Source of the DNA: Streptomyces kronopolitis
GTDB lineage: Bacteria > Actinomycetota > Actinomycetes > Streptomycetales > Streptomycetaceae
Reading direction: 5' to 3'
DNA length: 64,000 nucleotides
NCBI RefSeq assembly: GCF_014646275.1
Contig: NZ_BMND01000017.1
Location: 62,001 to 126,000, forward strand
The translations under genes were made by a program, and so were the position numbers. This document shows, one piece after another, positions 34,325 through 42,689 of this stretch (its first letter is position 1; each line of letters begins with the position of its first letter). Under the pieces are notes generated by a model. The model searched no databases. It saw only the letters and a list, made by a program, of their open reading frames with translations, and was not told where the DNA came from.

Positions 34325-35610
34325 ACGGAGTAGACGCATGGGGCTTTGCCACGGACCGGCCCGGCACCGCCCAGGACGCCCGGGCCCGCACCCCCGGACC
34401 GGCCGCGGAGCCGGGACACGCCCCGTCCACCACCGCACCGGACACCACCCGGCGCGCGCCCAGTCGGCCACGGTCCGCGCCCGGCGGCACGGACCACGAA
34501 CCCCGGCGCACCGCACGGGCCGCCCTCACCCGCATCCTCGAACCCGGCGATGAGACCGCCGGCCGCTGGGTCCGCGAAATGGGCCCGGTGGCACTGTGGC
34601 GCATGCTGTCCGACCCGGACGCGCCGCCGCCCCCGGGCGCGAGCCCCGCCAAGACCGAGGGCCTGCGCCTGCGCGCCGCCCGGGCCCGCCCCGCCGCGGA
34701 TCTCGACGCCGTCGCCGCGCTCGGCGGCCGGTTCATCTGCCCGGGCGACGACGAATGGCCCGGCCAGCTCGACGACCTCGGCGACGCCCGCCCCCTCGGA
34801 CTGTGGGTACGCGGCACGGCCAACCTCAGACTCTGGGCACTGCGCTCGGTCGCCGTCGTCGGCGCCCGGGCCTGCACCGACTACGGCGCGCACCTCGCCA
34901 CCACCCTCGGCGCGGACCTCGCCGACCGCGGCTGGACGGTCGTCTCCGGAGCCGCCTACGGCGTCGACGGCGCCGCCCACCGCGGCGCACTGGCCGCGAC
35001 CGGGGCGACCATCGCCGTCCTGGCCTCCGGCGTCGACTACGCCTACCCGCGCGGCCACACCGAACTGCTGGGCCGGATCACCGAACAGGGCCTGGTGATC
35101 GCCGAGTTACCGCCCGGCGACCACCCCACCCGCAGCCGGTTCATCCAGCGCAACCGCGTCATCGCCGCACTCACCCGCGGCACCGTCGTCGTGGAGGCCG
35201 AGCTGCGCAGCGGCTCACTGGTCACCGCCCGGCGGGCGCTGACCCTCGGGCGCTTCACGATGGGCATACCGGGCCCGGTCACCAGCAGCCTGTCGGTCGG
35301 TGTGCACCAACTCCTGCGCGACGAGGCCGCGGTGGTCACCGGTGCCGACGAGGTCATCGAGCTCGTCGGCAGCATCGGCGACCTCGCCCCCGGCCGCCCG
35401 GGACCCACCCTCACCCGCGACCTCCTCGACCCCGTCGCCACCCGCGTACTGGAGGCGCTGCCCGCACGGGGCGGCGCGGACACCGGCCGCCTGGCCGAGG
35501 AAGCCGGCACGCCCCGCGAGGCGACCCAGGGCAAGCTCTTCGAGCTGTTGTCCCTCGGATTCGTGCAAAGGTGCGGCGACCGCTGGGAGTTGGCGCGACG
35601 CGCCGAGTGA
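34321..35610 (+). CDS. dprA: DNA-processing protein DprA
   Basis: A 429-residue protein. ATG 34321 overlaps the comM stop (ATGA). A Pro/Thr/Arg-rich N-terminal extension of about 60 residues precedes the domain beginning RTARAALTRILEPGDETAG. The Rossmann-like DprA domain has VAVVGARACTDYGA (about residues 178-191), VVSGAAYGVDGAAHRGALAA, VLASGVDYAYPRGHTELL and VIAALTRGTVVVEA. A winged helix is at the C-terminus (RVLEALPARGGADTGRLAEE). DprA protects single-stranded DNA and loads RecA in transformable bacteria; in Streptomyces a role in DNA exchange is unproven. Confidence 0.93.
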   Translation: MNGVDAWGFATDRPGTAQDARARTPGPAAEPGHAPSTTAPDTTRRAPSRPRSAPGGTDHEPRRTARAALTRILEPGDETAGRWVREMGPVALWRMLSDPDAPPPPGASPAKTEGLRLRAARARPAADLDAVAALGGRFICPGDDEWPGQLDDLGDARPLGLWVRGTANLRLWALRSVAVVGARACTDYGAHLATTLGADLADRGWTVVSGAAYGVDGAAHRGALAATGATIAVLASGVDYAYPRGHTELLGRITEQGLVIAELPPGDHPTRSRFIQRNRVIAALTRGTVVVEAELRSGSLVTARRALTLGRFTMGIPGPVTSSLSVGVHQLLRDEAAVVTGADEVIELVGSIGDLAPGRPGPTLTRDLLDPVATRVLEALPARGGADTGRLAEEAGTPREATQGKLFELLSLGFVQRCGDRWELARRAE

Positions 35611-35999
35611 CCCACGGTTACCGGCGAGGCGGTGCTTGACCTGGGGCGAACGGGTGAAAGGGTGAGGGGAATGACCGCAGAATCCAGGTTTGCCACGCTT
35701 CGGTGCACGCGACCGACCCACGGAGAACCGGCGGCGCGGCGCAGGGGCGCACGGCGTCCCGCGCGCCGCGCCACCGCCTCCGTCCGCGCCGTCCTCCGCA
35801 GGGCCGCGACCGGCCCCTTGTCCGGATGTCGCCACGCCGTACGAGGCAACCCCCGGGTGCGGGCAGCGGAACGTATCTGCGCCCCCTGAACCTGCCGTCA
35901 TCGCACACCGCAACGCTGCGGTCACGCTACGCTCACAGGCAAATTGAACCCAGATGCATCCATCCACCCGTGTCTCGGCAGAACGGCTCAAGGCGACGA
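35611..35999 (+). other. Intergenic region upstream of whiG
   Basis: There is no gene in these 389 bases. TTGACC at 35636-35641 resembles a -35 box but has no partner. TACGCT at about 35927-35932 is a possible -10 element. AAGG about 7 bases before the ATG is the probable ribosome binding site. No terminator for dprA is evident. Confidence 0.35.
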
Positions 36000-36836
36000 A
36001 TGCCCCAGCACACCTCCGGGTCTGACCGTGCGGCGGTACCCCCCGCCGCACGCGGCAGCGTGCGCCCCGCCCCGCCCACCTCGCTCGACGAGTTGTGGCG
36101 CTCCTACAAGGCGTCAGGGGACGGGCGGCTGCGGGAACAGCTGATCCTGCACTACTCGCCGCTGGTCAAATACGTCGCCGGCCGGGTCAGCGTCGGCCTG
36201 CCCCCCAACGTCGAACAGGCCGACTTCGTCTCCTCCGGAGTCTTCGGACTGATCGACGCCATCGAGAAATTCGAACCCGAACGCTCCATCAAATTCGAGA
36301 CGTACGCCATCACCCGCATCCGCGGCGCGATGATCGACGAACTGCGCGCACTCGACTGGATCCCGCGCTCCGTCCGTCAGAAGGCCCGCGCCGTCGAGCG
36401 GGCCTACGCCACCCTCGAAGCACAACTGCGCCGCACCCCCTCCGAGGCGGAGGTCGCCGCGGAGATGGACATCGGACTGGAGGAACTCCACAGCGTCTTC
36501 AGTCAGCTGTCGCTGGCGAACGTGGTCGCCCTGGAGGAGCTGCTGCACGTCGGCGGCGAGGGGGGCGAACGGCTGAGCCTGATGGACACCCTCGAGGACA
36601 CGGCCGCCGAGAACCCGGTGGAGATCGCCGAGGACCGCGAGCTGCGCCGGCTCCTCGCGCGGGCCATCAACACCCTCCCCGAGCGCGAGAAGACCGTGGT
36701 CACGCTCTACTACTACGAAGGCCTCACGCTCGCCGAGATCGGCAACGTCCTCGGCGTCACGGAAAGCCGGGTCAGCCAGATCCACACCAAATCCGTCCTC
36801 CAACTACGGGCGAAACTCGCCGACGTCGGACGCTGA
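36000..36836 (+). CDS. whiG: Sporulation sigma factor WhiG
   Basis: A 278-residue sigma-70 family factor of the FliA type, starting MPQHTSGSDRAAVPPAARGS. Region 2 includes VKYVAGRVSVGLPPNVEQAD and VFGLIDAIEKFEPERSIKFE, region 3 DELRALDWIPRSVRQKA, region 4 LYYYEGLTLAEIGNVLGVTE then SRVSQIHTKSVLQLR. WhiG starts aerial hyphae on the path to sporulation and drives whiH and whiI; it is held inactive by the anti-sigma factor RsiG with c-di-GMP. The sequence is close to S. coelicolor WhiG as I remember it. Confidence 0.97.
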   Translation: MPQHTSGSDRAAVPPAARGSVRPAPPTSLDELWRSYKASGDGRLREQLILHYSPLVKYVAGRVSVGLPPNVEQADFVSSGVFGLIDAIEKFEPERSIKFETYAITRIRGAMIDELRALDWIPRSVRQKARAVERAYATLEAQLRRTPSEAEVAAEMDIGLEELHSVFSQLSLANVVALEELLHVGGEGGERLSLMDTLEDTAAENPVEIAEDRELRRLLARAINTLPEREKTVVTLYYYEGLTLAEIGNVLGVTESRVSQIHTKSVLQLRAKLADVGR

Positions 36837-36905
36837 TCCCCCTCCCGCGCCGGGCCTTCCCACGCCATGTCGCCATACGGAGTGCCGCGGCCGGTGCGCC
36901 ATCCG

Positions 36906-36918
36906 TAGAGTGGTGGCG
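36906..36918 (+). promoter_or_regulatory. Candidate leaderless promoter of the TetR gene
   Basis: TAGAGT (36906-36911) stands 6 bases before the GTG start at 36918. No Shine-Dalgarno sequence is present. A weak -35 (GTGCCG, 36882-36887) is 18 bases upstream. The layout suggests a transcript that starts at the GTG. Confidence 0.4.
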
Positions 36919-37499
36919 TGCCAAGGATTCGAGCGGCCTCCGTGGCCGAGCACCGGACGATGCAGCGCGGCGCCCTTCTGGACGCCGCCCGCACCCTGCT
37001 GTCCGAAGGCGGAACGGAAGCGCTGACCTTCCCCGCCCTCGCCGAGCGCACGGGTCTCGCGCGCTCCTCCGTGTACGAGTACTTCCGCTCGCGCGCCGCC
37101 GTGGTCGAGGAGCTGTGCGCCGTCGACTTCCCGGTATGGGCAGCGGAGGTCGAAGCGGCGATGCAGCGGGCCGACACGCCCGAGGCGAAGATCGAGGCGT
37201 ACGTGCGCCGGCAACTCGCCCTGGTCGGCGACCGCCGCCACCGCGCCGTCGTCGCCATCTCGGCCGGCGAGCTGGACGCCGGAGCCCGCGAGAAGATCCG
37301 CGCGGCGCACGGCGGCCTCATCGCCATGATCGTCGAAGCGCTCGCCGACCTCGGCCACGAGCAGCCCCGACTCGCGGCCATGCTCCTCCAGGGCGTCGTC
37401 GACTCCGCGGTCCGCCGCATCGAACTCGGCGCCGCGGAGGACCCGGGGGAGATCACGGAGGCGGCGGTGGCGATGGTCCTCCGCGGAGTCCGCGGCTGA
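36918..37499 (+). CDS. TetR-family transcriptional regulator
   Basis: A 193-residue repressor. The helix-turn-helix occupies residues 17-60: GALLDAARTLLSEGGTEALT, FPALAERTGLARSSVYEYFR. The C-terminal ligand domain is all-helical and relatively short. GTG 36918 has no ribosome binding site but stands just after a -10 box. The gene lies 81 bases after whiG and is convergent with the M23 peptidase region. Target genes and ligand are unknown. Confidence 0.88.
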   Translation: MPRIRAASVAEHRTMQRGALLDAARTLLSEGGTEALTFPALAERTGLARSSVYEYFRSRAAVVEELCAVDFPVWAAEVEAAMQRADTPEAKIEAYVRRQLALVGDRRHRAVVAISAGELDAGAREKIRAAHGGLIAMIVEALADLGHEQPRLAAMLLQGVVDSAVRRIELGAAEDPGEITEAAVAMVLRGVRG

Positions 37500-37870
37500 C
37501 CTGGGGGGCCTCCCCCCCCGGCCCCCCCACCCCTCCCTCCCCACCCCACCCCCACTCGTGTGTCCAGTGGCGGGCAGCACGTCGTACCGTCCCGCGTTGG
37601 CCCGCGTTGGCTTGTGGTGGCCCGCGGCAGCCCACCACGGTGGGTTTACCGGGCGGTATCCCATCGGTGGCGGCCTCGCGTCTCAGGCCCTGTTGCGGCG
37701 GCGGCCTCACAGGCCGGTGCCCCCACCCCTCCGGCCAGTGCCCCCACCCCTCCGGTCGGTGCCCCCGCCCCTTGGTCGCCGGGCCATTCTGGTGGCTCCC
37801 CGCTCAGTGGTCCGACGCCCGGTACCGAAGCCGCCCCCTGGGCATCCCGACCACCGGCATCAGCCCTGGC
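37500..37870. other. C-rich intergenic region with tandem repeats
   Basis: These 371 bases between two convergent genes hold no supported gene. The first 60 bases (37503-37558) are extremely C-rich on the plus strand, with runs of up to eight C, and so G-rich on the minus strand. A 21-bp tandem repeat lies at 37717-37778. No clean hairpin terminator for the TetR gene is seen. Confidence 0.6.
37717..37778. repeat. 21-bp tandem repeat, three copies
   Basis: Copies start at 37717, 37738 and 37759, each beginning GTGCCCCC. The first two differ only in the last two bases (CA or CG after GGC/GGT); the third is 20 bases with three further changes. It lies in non-coding sequence. Confidence 0.85.
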
Positions 37871-38833
37871 CTACTCGCCCCCGCCTGCACGGCGCGCCCC
37901 GCCACCCCCGCTACTGGTGCTATCCGCCCTCGCCCGCACGCTTTCCTTGCCCCTGCCGCCCCTGCCGCCCCTGCCGCCCCTGCCGCCCCTGCCGCCCCTG
38001 CCGCCCCTGCCGCCCCTGCCGCCCGTGCCGCCCCTGTTCGCGGACCGTGTTGACGGGAGTCGGACGAGTGCCCAGAGGGCTGCGGCCGCGAGGCCGAGGG
38101 TGCCCAGGAGGGCGGCTGGGGTCGGTGTTGAGGGTCGGGCGTGAGCCGCTGGTTCGGGTGGTTCCGGGGGCCGGGGACGATTGGCCGCTCCGTTGTCCAA
38201 GGGGACGGGGACTCCGAAGATCGGGAGCAGGCGTGATGGGCCGCCGAGGAGCATGCTGCGGGGGAGCAGTGACAGGGGGTTCAGGTAGGTCTTGCCCCGT
38301 CGCAGGCCCCAGTGGAGGCACGGGGCCCGGCAGTGGAACGGGCCGCGTTGGAGTACTGCGACCTTCTGACCTGCTGTGACGTGCTGCCCTTTGCGGACCG
38401 TGGGGTCCACCGGTTCGTAGCTGGTGCGTAAGGGAGGGCGGCCCGAGTGGGACAGTTCGATGGTCAGGACGCCGCGGCCGGCCACCGTCCCCGCGAACGC
38501 CACCAGGCCAGGAGCGGCGGCCCGCACCTCGGCGCCGGCGGATGAGCCCAGGTCAACGCCGCGGTGCCCGGCTGCCCAGGGAGACGGAGGAGGATCCCAG
38601 CCGCGCAGCACCGAGGGCCGTATCCCCGCCGGTCCCGCCACAGGCCAGGCCCGGTCCTCGGCAGGGGGCTCAGCGCGGTGGCCGGCGGACGCGTTGCCGT
38701 CGCTCCGCCCGGCCGCTGCCGCGGCCCCGTGCTCCGCCGCCGGACCTGCCACCGGGGTGGCGGCAGCGGTGGTGAAGCCCGGGCCCAGGACGGCGAGTAC
38801 CGCAGCCGCGGCCGGGGCCAGCAGCACTTCCAC
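37871..38833 (-). CDS. M23-family metallopeptidase, membrane or secreted, with Gly-Gly-Arg tail
   Basis: A peptidoglycan-type endopeptidase domain. The metal-binding HRGVD (GHRGVDLGSSAGAEVRAAAP) and CLHWGLRRG, matching the family HxH, are visible; TSYEPVDPTVRKGQHVTAGQ is typical of LytM/M23. GTG 38833 (VEVLLAPAAAAVLAVLGPGF) gives a signal-like N-terminus and 320 residues. The frame stays open far upstream to about 39517 through a GC-rich minisatellite, but codon use there is poor, so I do not include it; the true start is uncertain. After a second hydrophobic segment (LLGTLGLAAAALWALV) the tail is a run of Gly-Arg-Gly units made by a 9-bp repeat. The gene lies divergent from rpsB. Confidence 0.72.
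   Translation of the reverse strand: MEVLLAPAAAAVLAVLGPGFTTAAATPVAGPAAEHGAAAAAGRSDGNASAGHRAEPPAEDRAWPVAGPAGIRPSVLRGWDPPPSPWAAGHRGVDLGSSAGAEVRAAAPGLVAFAGTVAGRGVLTIELSHSGRPPLRTSYEPVDPTVRKGQHVTAGQKVAVLQRGPFHCRAPCLHWGLRRGKTYLNPLSLLPRSMLLGGPSRLLPIFGVPVPLDNGAANRPRPPEPPEPAAHARPSTPTPAALLGTLGLAAAALWALVRLPSTRSANRGGTGGRGGRGGRGGRGGRGGRGGRGGRGKESVRARADSTSSGGGGARRAGGGE
37950..38030. repeat. 9-bp tandem repeat inside the M23 peptidase gene
   Basis: Nine consecutive units of CCCCTGCCG, eight identical and one with a single change, in frame with the M23 gene on the opposite strand. Each unit encodes Gly-Arg-Gly (GGC AGG GGC). AGG is a rare arginine codon in high-GC Streptomyces. Confidence 0.92.
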
Positions 38834-39715
38834 GGCGCGGGCCGGGAAGAAACAGCTTGGGCCGTGAGCCGCCGGTTCCTCGGGTGGGACCGGAGGCCGA
38901 GGGTCCGGCAGCCGAGGGTCCGGCGCCCGGCCTCCCGGGGGCAGCGGGCCCGGCGCCCCGGCTCCCGGAGTTCCGAGACCCGGCGCCCCGGCCCCTGGAA
39001 TCCCGAGGCCCGGAGCCCAGGCCCCCGCAGACCGGAAGCCCGGCATCCCGACCCCCGGCGCCCCGGCTCCCGGAGTCCCGAGGCCCGGAGCCCAGGTCCC
39101 AGCGGACCGAAAGCCCGGCGCCCCGGCCACCCGAGTCTCGAGGCCGGGCGTCCAGGCCCTCGGACCCCCGAGACCAGGCGCCCACGCCCCCGCAGACCGG
39201 AAGCCCGGCACCCACAGCCCTCCCGCCCGGCCCCCTCGAGCCCGGCCCCTCCGGGCCGGGGCCACCCTCGCCCGTACCTCCCGCCCGAAGCCGCCCAAGG
39301 CGGAGAGCCCGCCGACCGGCCCGCATCGGAGCGGTGGGTATCGAAGTGGTGGATTTCGTCGGGTGTGTCGTCGCATGGGTCGACGGTGGCGCAGGGCGGG
39401 GAGGCGTGGGGATCTTGGGCCGGGGCTGTGGACGAGCGGGCGGTTGTGGACAACCGTGTCACCCGGTCGGGGCTCGAAAAGGTGCGTGTCGCCCGGTGCG
39501 TCGCCCGTCCCGTACACTTCTGGTGGCGATCCGGGTCACCGGGTCGACTTCGCACGCCCCGCCGTCAGTGCACCAGTCCCGTTCGGGCAGCACGACGGCC
39601 GCGCTCCTCGGTCCTCGGACGGCTCCGCAAGGTGTCTTCCCGGCAGGCGCGTCGGGGCGTCAGGCACCGCGGCCGCCCGGCCGCAGTGAAACCGAGAACA
39701 ACAAGGAGTACGGCC
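38834..39715. other. Repeat-bearing region between the M23 gene and rpsB
   Basis: These 882 bases have no convincing gene despite open frames on both strands. The half next to the M23 gene (38900-39240) is a GC-rich minisatellite. The half next to rpsB includes TACACT at 39513-39518, a possible -10 element for rpsB about 200 bases upstream of its start, without a good -35. The rpsB ribosome binding site is AAGGAG (39703-39708). The long leader may hold S2-responsive structure, which I cannot resolve. Confidence 0.5.
38930..39210. repeat. Imperfect GC-rich minisatellite
   Basis: A core of about 43 bases beginning CCCGAGGCCCGGAGCCCAGG recurs at 39002, 39077 and 39167, with degenerate 15-bp pieces of the type CCCCGGCTCCCGGAG between copies. 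Read on the minus strand it gives a repeated FRSAG(A/T)WAPGLG pattern with elastin-like PGAGAPG pieces. Confidence 0.8.
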
Positions 39716-40636
39716 ATGGCCGTCGTCACGATGCGGGAGCTGCTGGAGAGCGGCGTCCACTTCGGGCACCAGACCCGCCGCTGGAACCCGAAGATGAAGC
39801 GCTTCATCTTCACCGAGCGCAACGGCATCTACATCATCGACCTGCTCCAGTCGCTGTCGTACATCGACCGCGCCTACGAGTTCGTCAAGGAGACCGTCGC
39901 CCACGGCGGCTCGGTCATGTTCGTCGGCACGAAGAAGCAGGCCCAGGAGGCCATTGCCGAGCAGGCGACCCGCGTGGGCATGCCCTACGTGAACCAGCGC
40001 TGGCTCGGCGGCATGCTGACCAACTTCTCGACCGTCTACAAGCGCCTGCAGCGCCTGAAGGAGCTCGAGCAGATCGACTTCGAGGATGTGGCCGCCTCCG
40101 GCCTCACCAAGAAGGAGCTCCTGGTCCTCTCGCGTGAGAAGGCCAAGCTGGAGAAGACCCTCGGTGGTATCCGCGAGATGCAGAAGGTGCCCAGCGCCGT
40201 CTGGATCGTGGACACCAAGAAGGAGCACATCGCCGTCGGCGAGGCGCGCAAGCTCAACATCCCGGTCGTCGCGATCCTCGACACCAACTGCGACCCGGAC
40301 GAGGTCGACTACAAGATCCCGGGCAACGACGACGCGATCCGCTCCGTCACCCTGCTCACCCGCGTGATCGCCGACGCCGTCGCCGAGGGCCTCATCGCCC
40401 GCTCCGGTGCCGCCACCGGCGACCAGAAGCCCGGCGAGAAGACCGCTGCCGCCGAGCCGCTGGCCGAGTGGGAGCGCGACCTGCTCGAGGGCGAGAAGAA
40501 GGCTGACGACGAGGCCCCCAAGGCCGAGGACAAGCCCGCCGAGGCCCCCGTCGCCGAGGCCCCCGTCGCCGAGGCCCCCGCCGAGGCCGAGGCTGAGAAG
40601 CCGGCCGACGCCGAGAAGCCGGCCGAGCAGGCCTGA
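39716..40636 (+). CDS. rpsB: 30S ribosomal protein S2
   Basis: A 306-residue uS2. ATG 39716 (MAVVTMRELLESGVHFGHQT) follows AAGGAG. Typical segments are RRWNPKMKRFIFTERNGIYI, NQRWLGGMLTNFSTVYKRL and VDTKKEHIAVGEARKLNIPV. The last 60 residues form an Ala/Glu/Pro/Lys-rich tail with repeated EAPVAEAPVAEAPAEAEAEK-type units, usual for actinobacteria. It pairs with tsf downstream. Confidence 0.97.
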   Translation: MAVVTMRELLESGVHFGHQTRRWNPKMKRFIFTERNGIYIIDLLQSLSYIDRAYEFVKETVAHGGSVMFVGTKKQAQEAIAEQATRVGMPYVNQRWLGGMLTNFSTVYKRLQRLKELEQIDFEDVAASGLTKKELLVLSREKAKLEKTLGGIREMQKVPSAVWIVDTKKEHIAVGEARKLNIPVVAILDTNCDPDEVDYKIPGNDDAIRSVTLLTRVIADAVAEGLIARSGAATGDQKPGEKTAAAEPLAEWERDLLEGEKKADDEAPKAEDKPAEAPVAEAPVAEAPAEAEAEKPADAEKPAEQA

Positions 40637-40655
40637 CCCGCAGTAACCGGCTGAT

Positions 40656-40695
40656 GACGGCGGGGGAGGGCGCCACCGGCGCCGCCCCCGCCGTC
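40656..40695 (+). terminator. Hairpin between rpsB and tsf
   Basis: An 11-bp perfect outer stem (GACGGCGGGGG with CCCCCGCCGTC) continues, after a small bulge, into a 6-bp GGCGCC/GGCGCC stem with a 3-base loop. It lies 20 bases past the rpsB stop. It may act as a partial terminator, since S2 is needed in different amounts from EF-Ts. Confidence 0.75.
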
Positions 40696-40744
40696 CACCC
40701 GTAGATCTTTCGACTTCGAGATTTCGAGAAGAGATTCACAGACC

Positions 40745-41581
40745 ATGGCGAACTACACCGCCGCTGACGTCAAGAAGCTCCGCGAGCTCACCGGCGCCGG
40801 CATGATGGACTGCAAGAAGGCCCTGGACGAGGCCGACGGCAACGTCGACAAGGCCGTGGAGATCGTGCGCGTCAAGGGCCAGAAGGGCGTCGCCAAGCGC
40901 GAGAGCCGTACGGCCGAGAACGGTGCCGTCGTCTCCGTGATCGCCGACGACGCGTCCGCGGGCGTGCTGCTCGAGCTGAAGTGCGAGACGGACTTCGTCG
41001 CCAAGGGTGACAAGTTCCAGGCCGTCGCCAACGCGCTCGTCGCGCACGTCGCCGCCACCAAGCCCGCCGACCTGGAGAGCCTGCTCGCCTCCGAGATCGA
41101 GGCCGGCAAGACCGTCCAGGCGTACGTCGACGAGGCCAACGCCAACCTCGGCGAGAAGATCGTCCTGGACCGCTTCGCGCAGTTCTCCGACGGCTACGTC
41201 GCGGCGTACATGCACCGCACCATGCCCGACCTCCCGCCGCAGGTCGGCGTCCTGGTCGAGCTGGACAAGGAGAACGCCGAGGTCGCGAAGGACATCGCGC
41301 AGCACATCGCCGCGTTCGCGCCGAAGTTCCTCTCCAAGGACGACATTCCGGCCGATGTGGTCGAGAACGAGCGTCGTGTCGCCGAGGCCACCGCGAAGGA
41401 GGAGGGCAAGCCCGAGGCCGCCCTCCCGAAGATCGTCGAGGGTCGCGTCAACGGCTTCTTCAAGGAGAACACGCTGCTGGCGCAGCCGTTCGCCAAGGAC
41501 AACAAGAAGACCGTCCAGAAGGTTCTGGACGAGGCCGGTGTCACGCTGAAGCGCTTCACGCGCATCCGCGTCGGCGCCTGA
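40745..41581 (+). CDS. tsf: Translation elongation factor Ts
   Basis: A 278-residue nucleotide exchange factor for EF-Tu. It starts MANYTAADVKKLRELTGAGM, then MDCKKALDEADGNVDKAVEI (the UBA-like N domain), LKCETDFVAKGDKF (the EF-Tu-contacting core) and VNGFFKENTLLAQPFAKDN. ATG 40745 is preceded by GAAGAGA. A long hairpin separates it from pyrH. Confidence 0.97.
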   Translation: MANYTAADVKKLRELTGAGMMDCKKALDEADGNVDKAVEIVRVKGQKGVAKRESRTAENGAVVSVIADDASAGVLLELKCETDFVAKGDKFQAVANALVAHVAATKPADLESLLASEIEAGKTVQAYVDEANANLGEKIVLDRFAQFSDGYVAAYMHRTMPDLPPQVGVLVELDKENAEVAKDIAQHIAAFAPKFLSKDDIPADVVENERRVAEATAKEEGKPEAALPKIVEGRVNGFFKENTLLAQPFAKDNKKTVQKVLDEAGVTLKRFTRIRVGA

Positions 41582-41669
41582 GCCTGTCGCGAAGGCAGCG
41601 AATGACCTGCGACCCCGCTAGGGTCGTACGCAGTCGGCCGCTCAACGGCCGACCGCAGATGTGACGAGG

Positions 41670-41716
41670 AGGCCATTGCCGCAGAGGGATCTGGACCAGA
41701 CCCACGGCAATGGCCT
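41670..41716 (+). terminator. Long hairpin between tsf and pyrH
   Basis: AGGCCATTGCCG (41670-41681) is perfectly complementary to CGGCAATGGCCT (41705-41716), and four more pairs including two wobbles extend the base. The 23-base loop holds a small TCTGG/CCAGA hairpin. A T-rich stretch (TCTTCGT) follows. It fits a terminator or attenuator that limits pyrH expression. Confidence 0.75.
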
Positions 41717-41743
41717 TCTTCGTATGTGCACGAGGAGAGCTCA

Positions 41744-42514
41744 ATGATTCACGGTGCCGACGGCGCGCACTCCGACCATGCCGGTCACGGCGGCCGGCAA
41801 CGCTTCCTGCTGAAGCTGTCCGGCGAGGCGTTCGCCGGCGGCGGCGGACTGGGCGTCGACCCCGACGTCGTGCACGCGATGGCCCGCGAGATCGCCGCCG
41901 TGGTGCGCGAGGGATACGAGATCGCCGTCGTGATCGGCGGCGGCAACTTCTTCCGCGGCGCGGAACTCCAGCAGCGCGGCATGGACCGGGCACGCTCTGA
42001 CTACATGGGCATGCTCGGCACCGTCATGAACTGTCTGGCCCTCCAGGACTTCCTGGAGAAGGAAGGCATCGACTCCCGCGTCCAGACGGCCATCACCATG
42101 GGCCAGGTCGCCGAGCCGTACATCCCGCTGCGCGCGGTGCGCCACCTGGAGAAGGGCCGGGTCGTCATCTTCGGCGCCGGCATGGGCATGCCGTACTTCT
42201 CCACCGACACCACCGCCGCCCAGCGCGCCCTGGAGATCGACGCCGAGGCCATGCTGATGGGCAAGAACGGCGTGGACGGGGTCTACGACTCCGACCCCAA
42301 GAAGAACCCGGACGCGGTCAAGTTCGACGCGCTCGAATACGGCGAGGTCATCACCCGCGACCTGAAGATCGCCGACGCCACCGCCATCACCCTGTGCCGG
42401 GACAACAAGCTCCCGATCCTCGTGTTCGAACTGCTCGCCGAGGGCAACATCGCGCGTGCGGTGAAGGGTGAGAAGATCGGCACGCTCGTCAGCGATCAGG
42501 GCACCCGGGCCTGA
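41744..42514 (+). CDS. pyrH: UMP kinase
   Basis: A 256-residue hexameric UMP kinase that makes UDP for pyrimidine nucleotide and cell-wall precursor synthesis. ATG 41744 (MIHGADGAHSDHAGHGGRQR) follows GAGGAGA; a GTG at 41726 in the same frame is less likely. Motifs include FLLKLSGEAFAGGGGLGVDP, VVIGGGNFFRGAEL and AGMGMPYFSTDTTAAQRALE, and the C-terminal NIARAVKGEKIGTLV. The N-terminal 19 residues are a His/Gly-rich extension. Confidence 0.96.
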   Translation: MIHGADGAHSDHAGHGGRQRFLLKLSGEAFAGGGGLGVDPDVVHAMAREIAAVVREGYEIAVVIGGGNFFRGAELQQRGMDRARSDYMGMLGTVMNCLALQDFLEKEGIDSRVQTAITMGQVAEPYIPLRAVRHLEKGRVVIFGAGMGMPYFSTDTTAAQRALEIDAEAMLMGKNGVDGVYDSDPKKNPDAVKFDALEYGEVITRDLKIADATAITLCRDNKLPILVFELLAEGNIARAVKGEKIGTLVSDQGTRA

Positions 42515-42689
42515 CGGCCCCAACTGCCGTGGTTCCGTACGGGCATCGGCCGGTACGGGCGGCAACTCCCGGCCCGGGGCAGACCCCGGTACGGGGATGG
42601 ACAACGGCCTGCCGGTCGGACACCGTGCAGGAGAAGACGTGCGGCAGGGGCGAGGCTCTGCTTCTTACCGAAAAGACCAGGAGCAAGTG

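Noticed and set aside
37950..38030. CRISPR-like array
   Set aside because: The units are 9 bp, contiguous and without spacers, and they are in frame with a peptidase gene.
38834..39517. M23 peptidase N-terminal extension through the minisatellite
   Set aside because: Third-position GC falls well below that of neighbouring genes and no ribosome binding site is present at upstream starts. Kept as a finding because it cannot be excluded.
38857..40137. A plus-strand 426-codon frame through the minisatellite into rpsB
   Set aside because: It has Pro/Arg/Ser-rich composition with no domain, and its second half is the wrong frame of rpsB.
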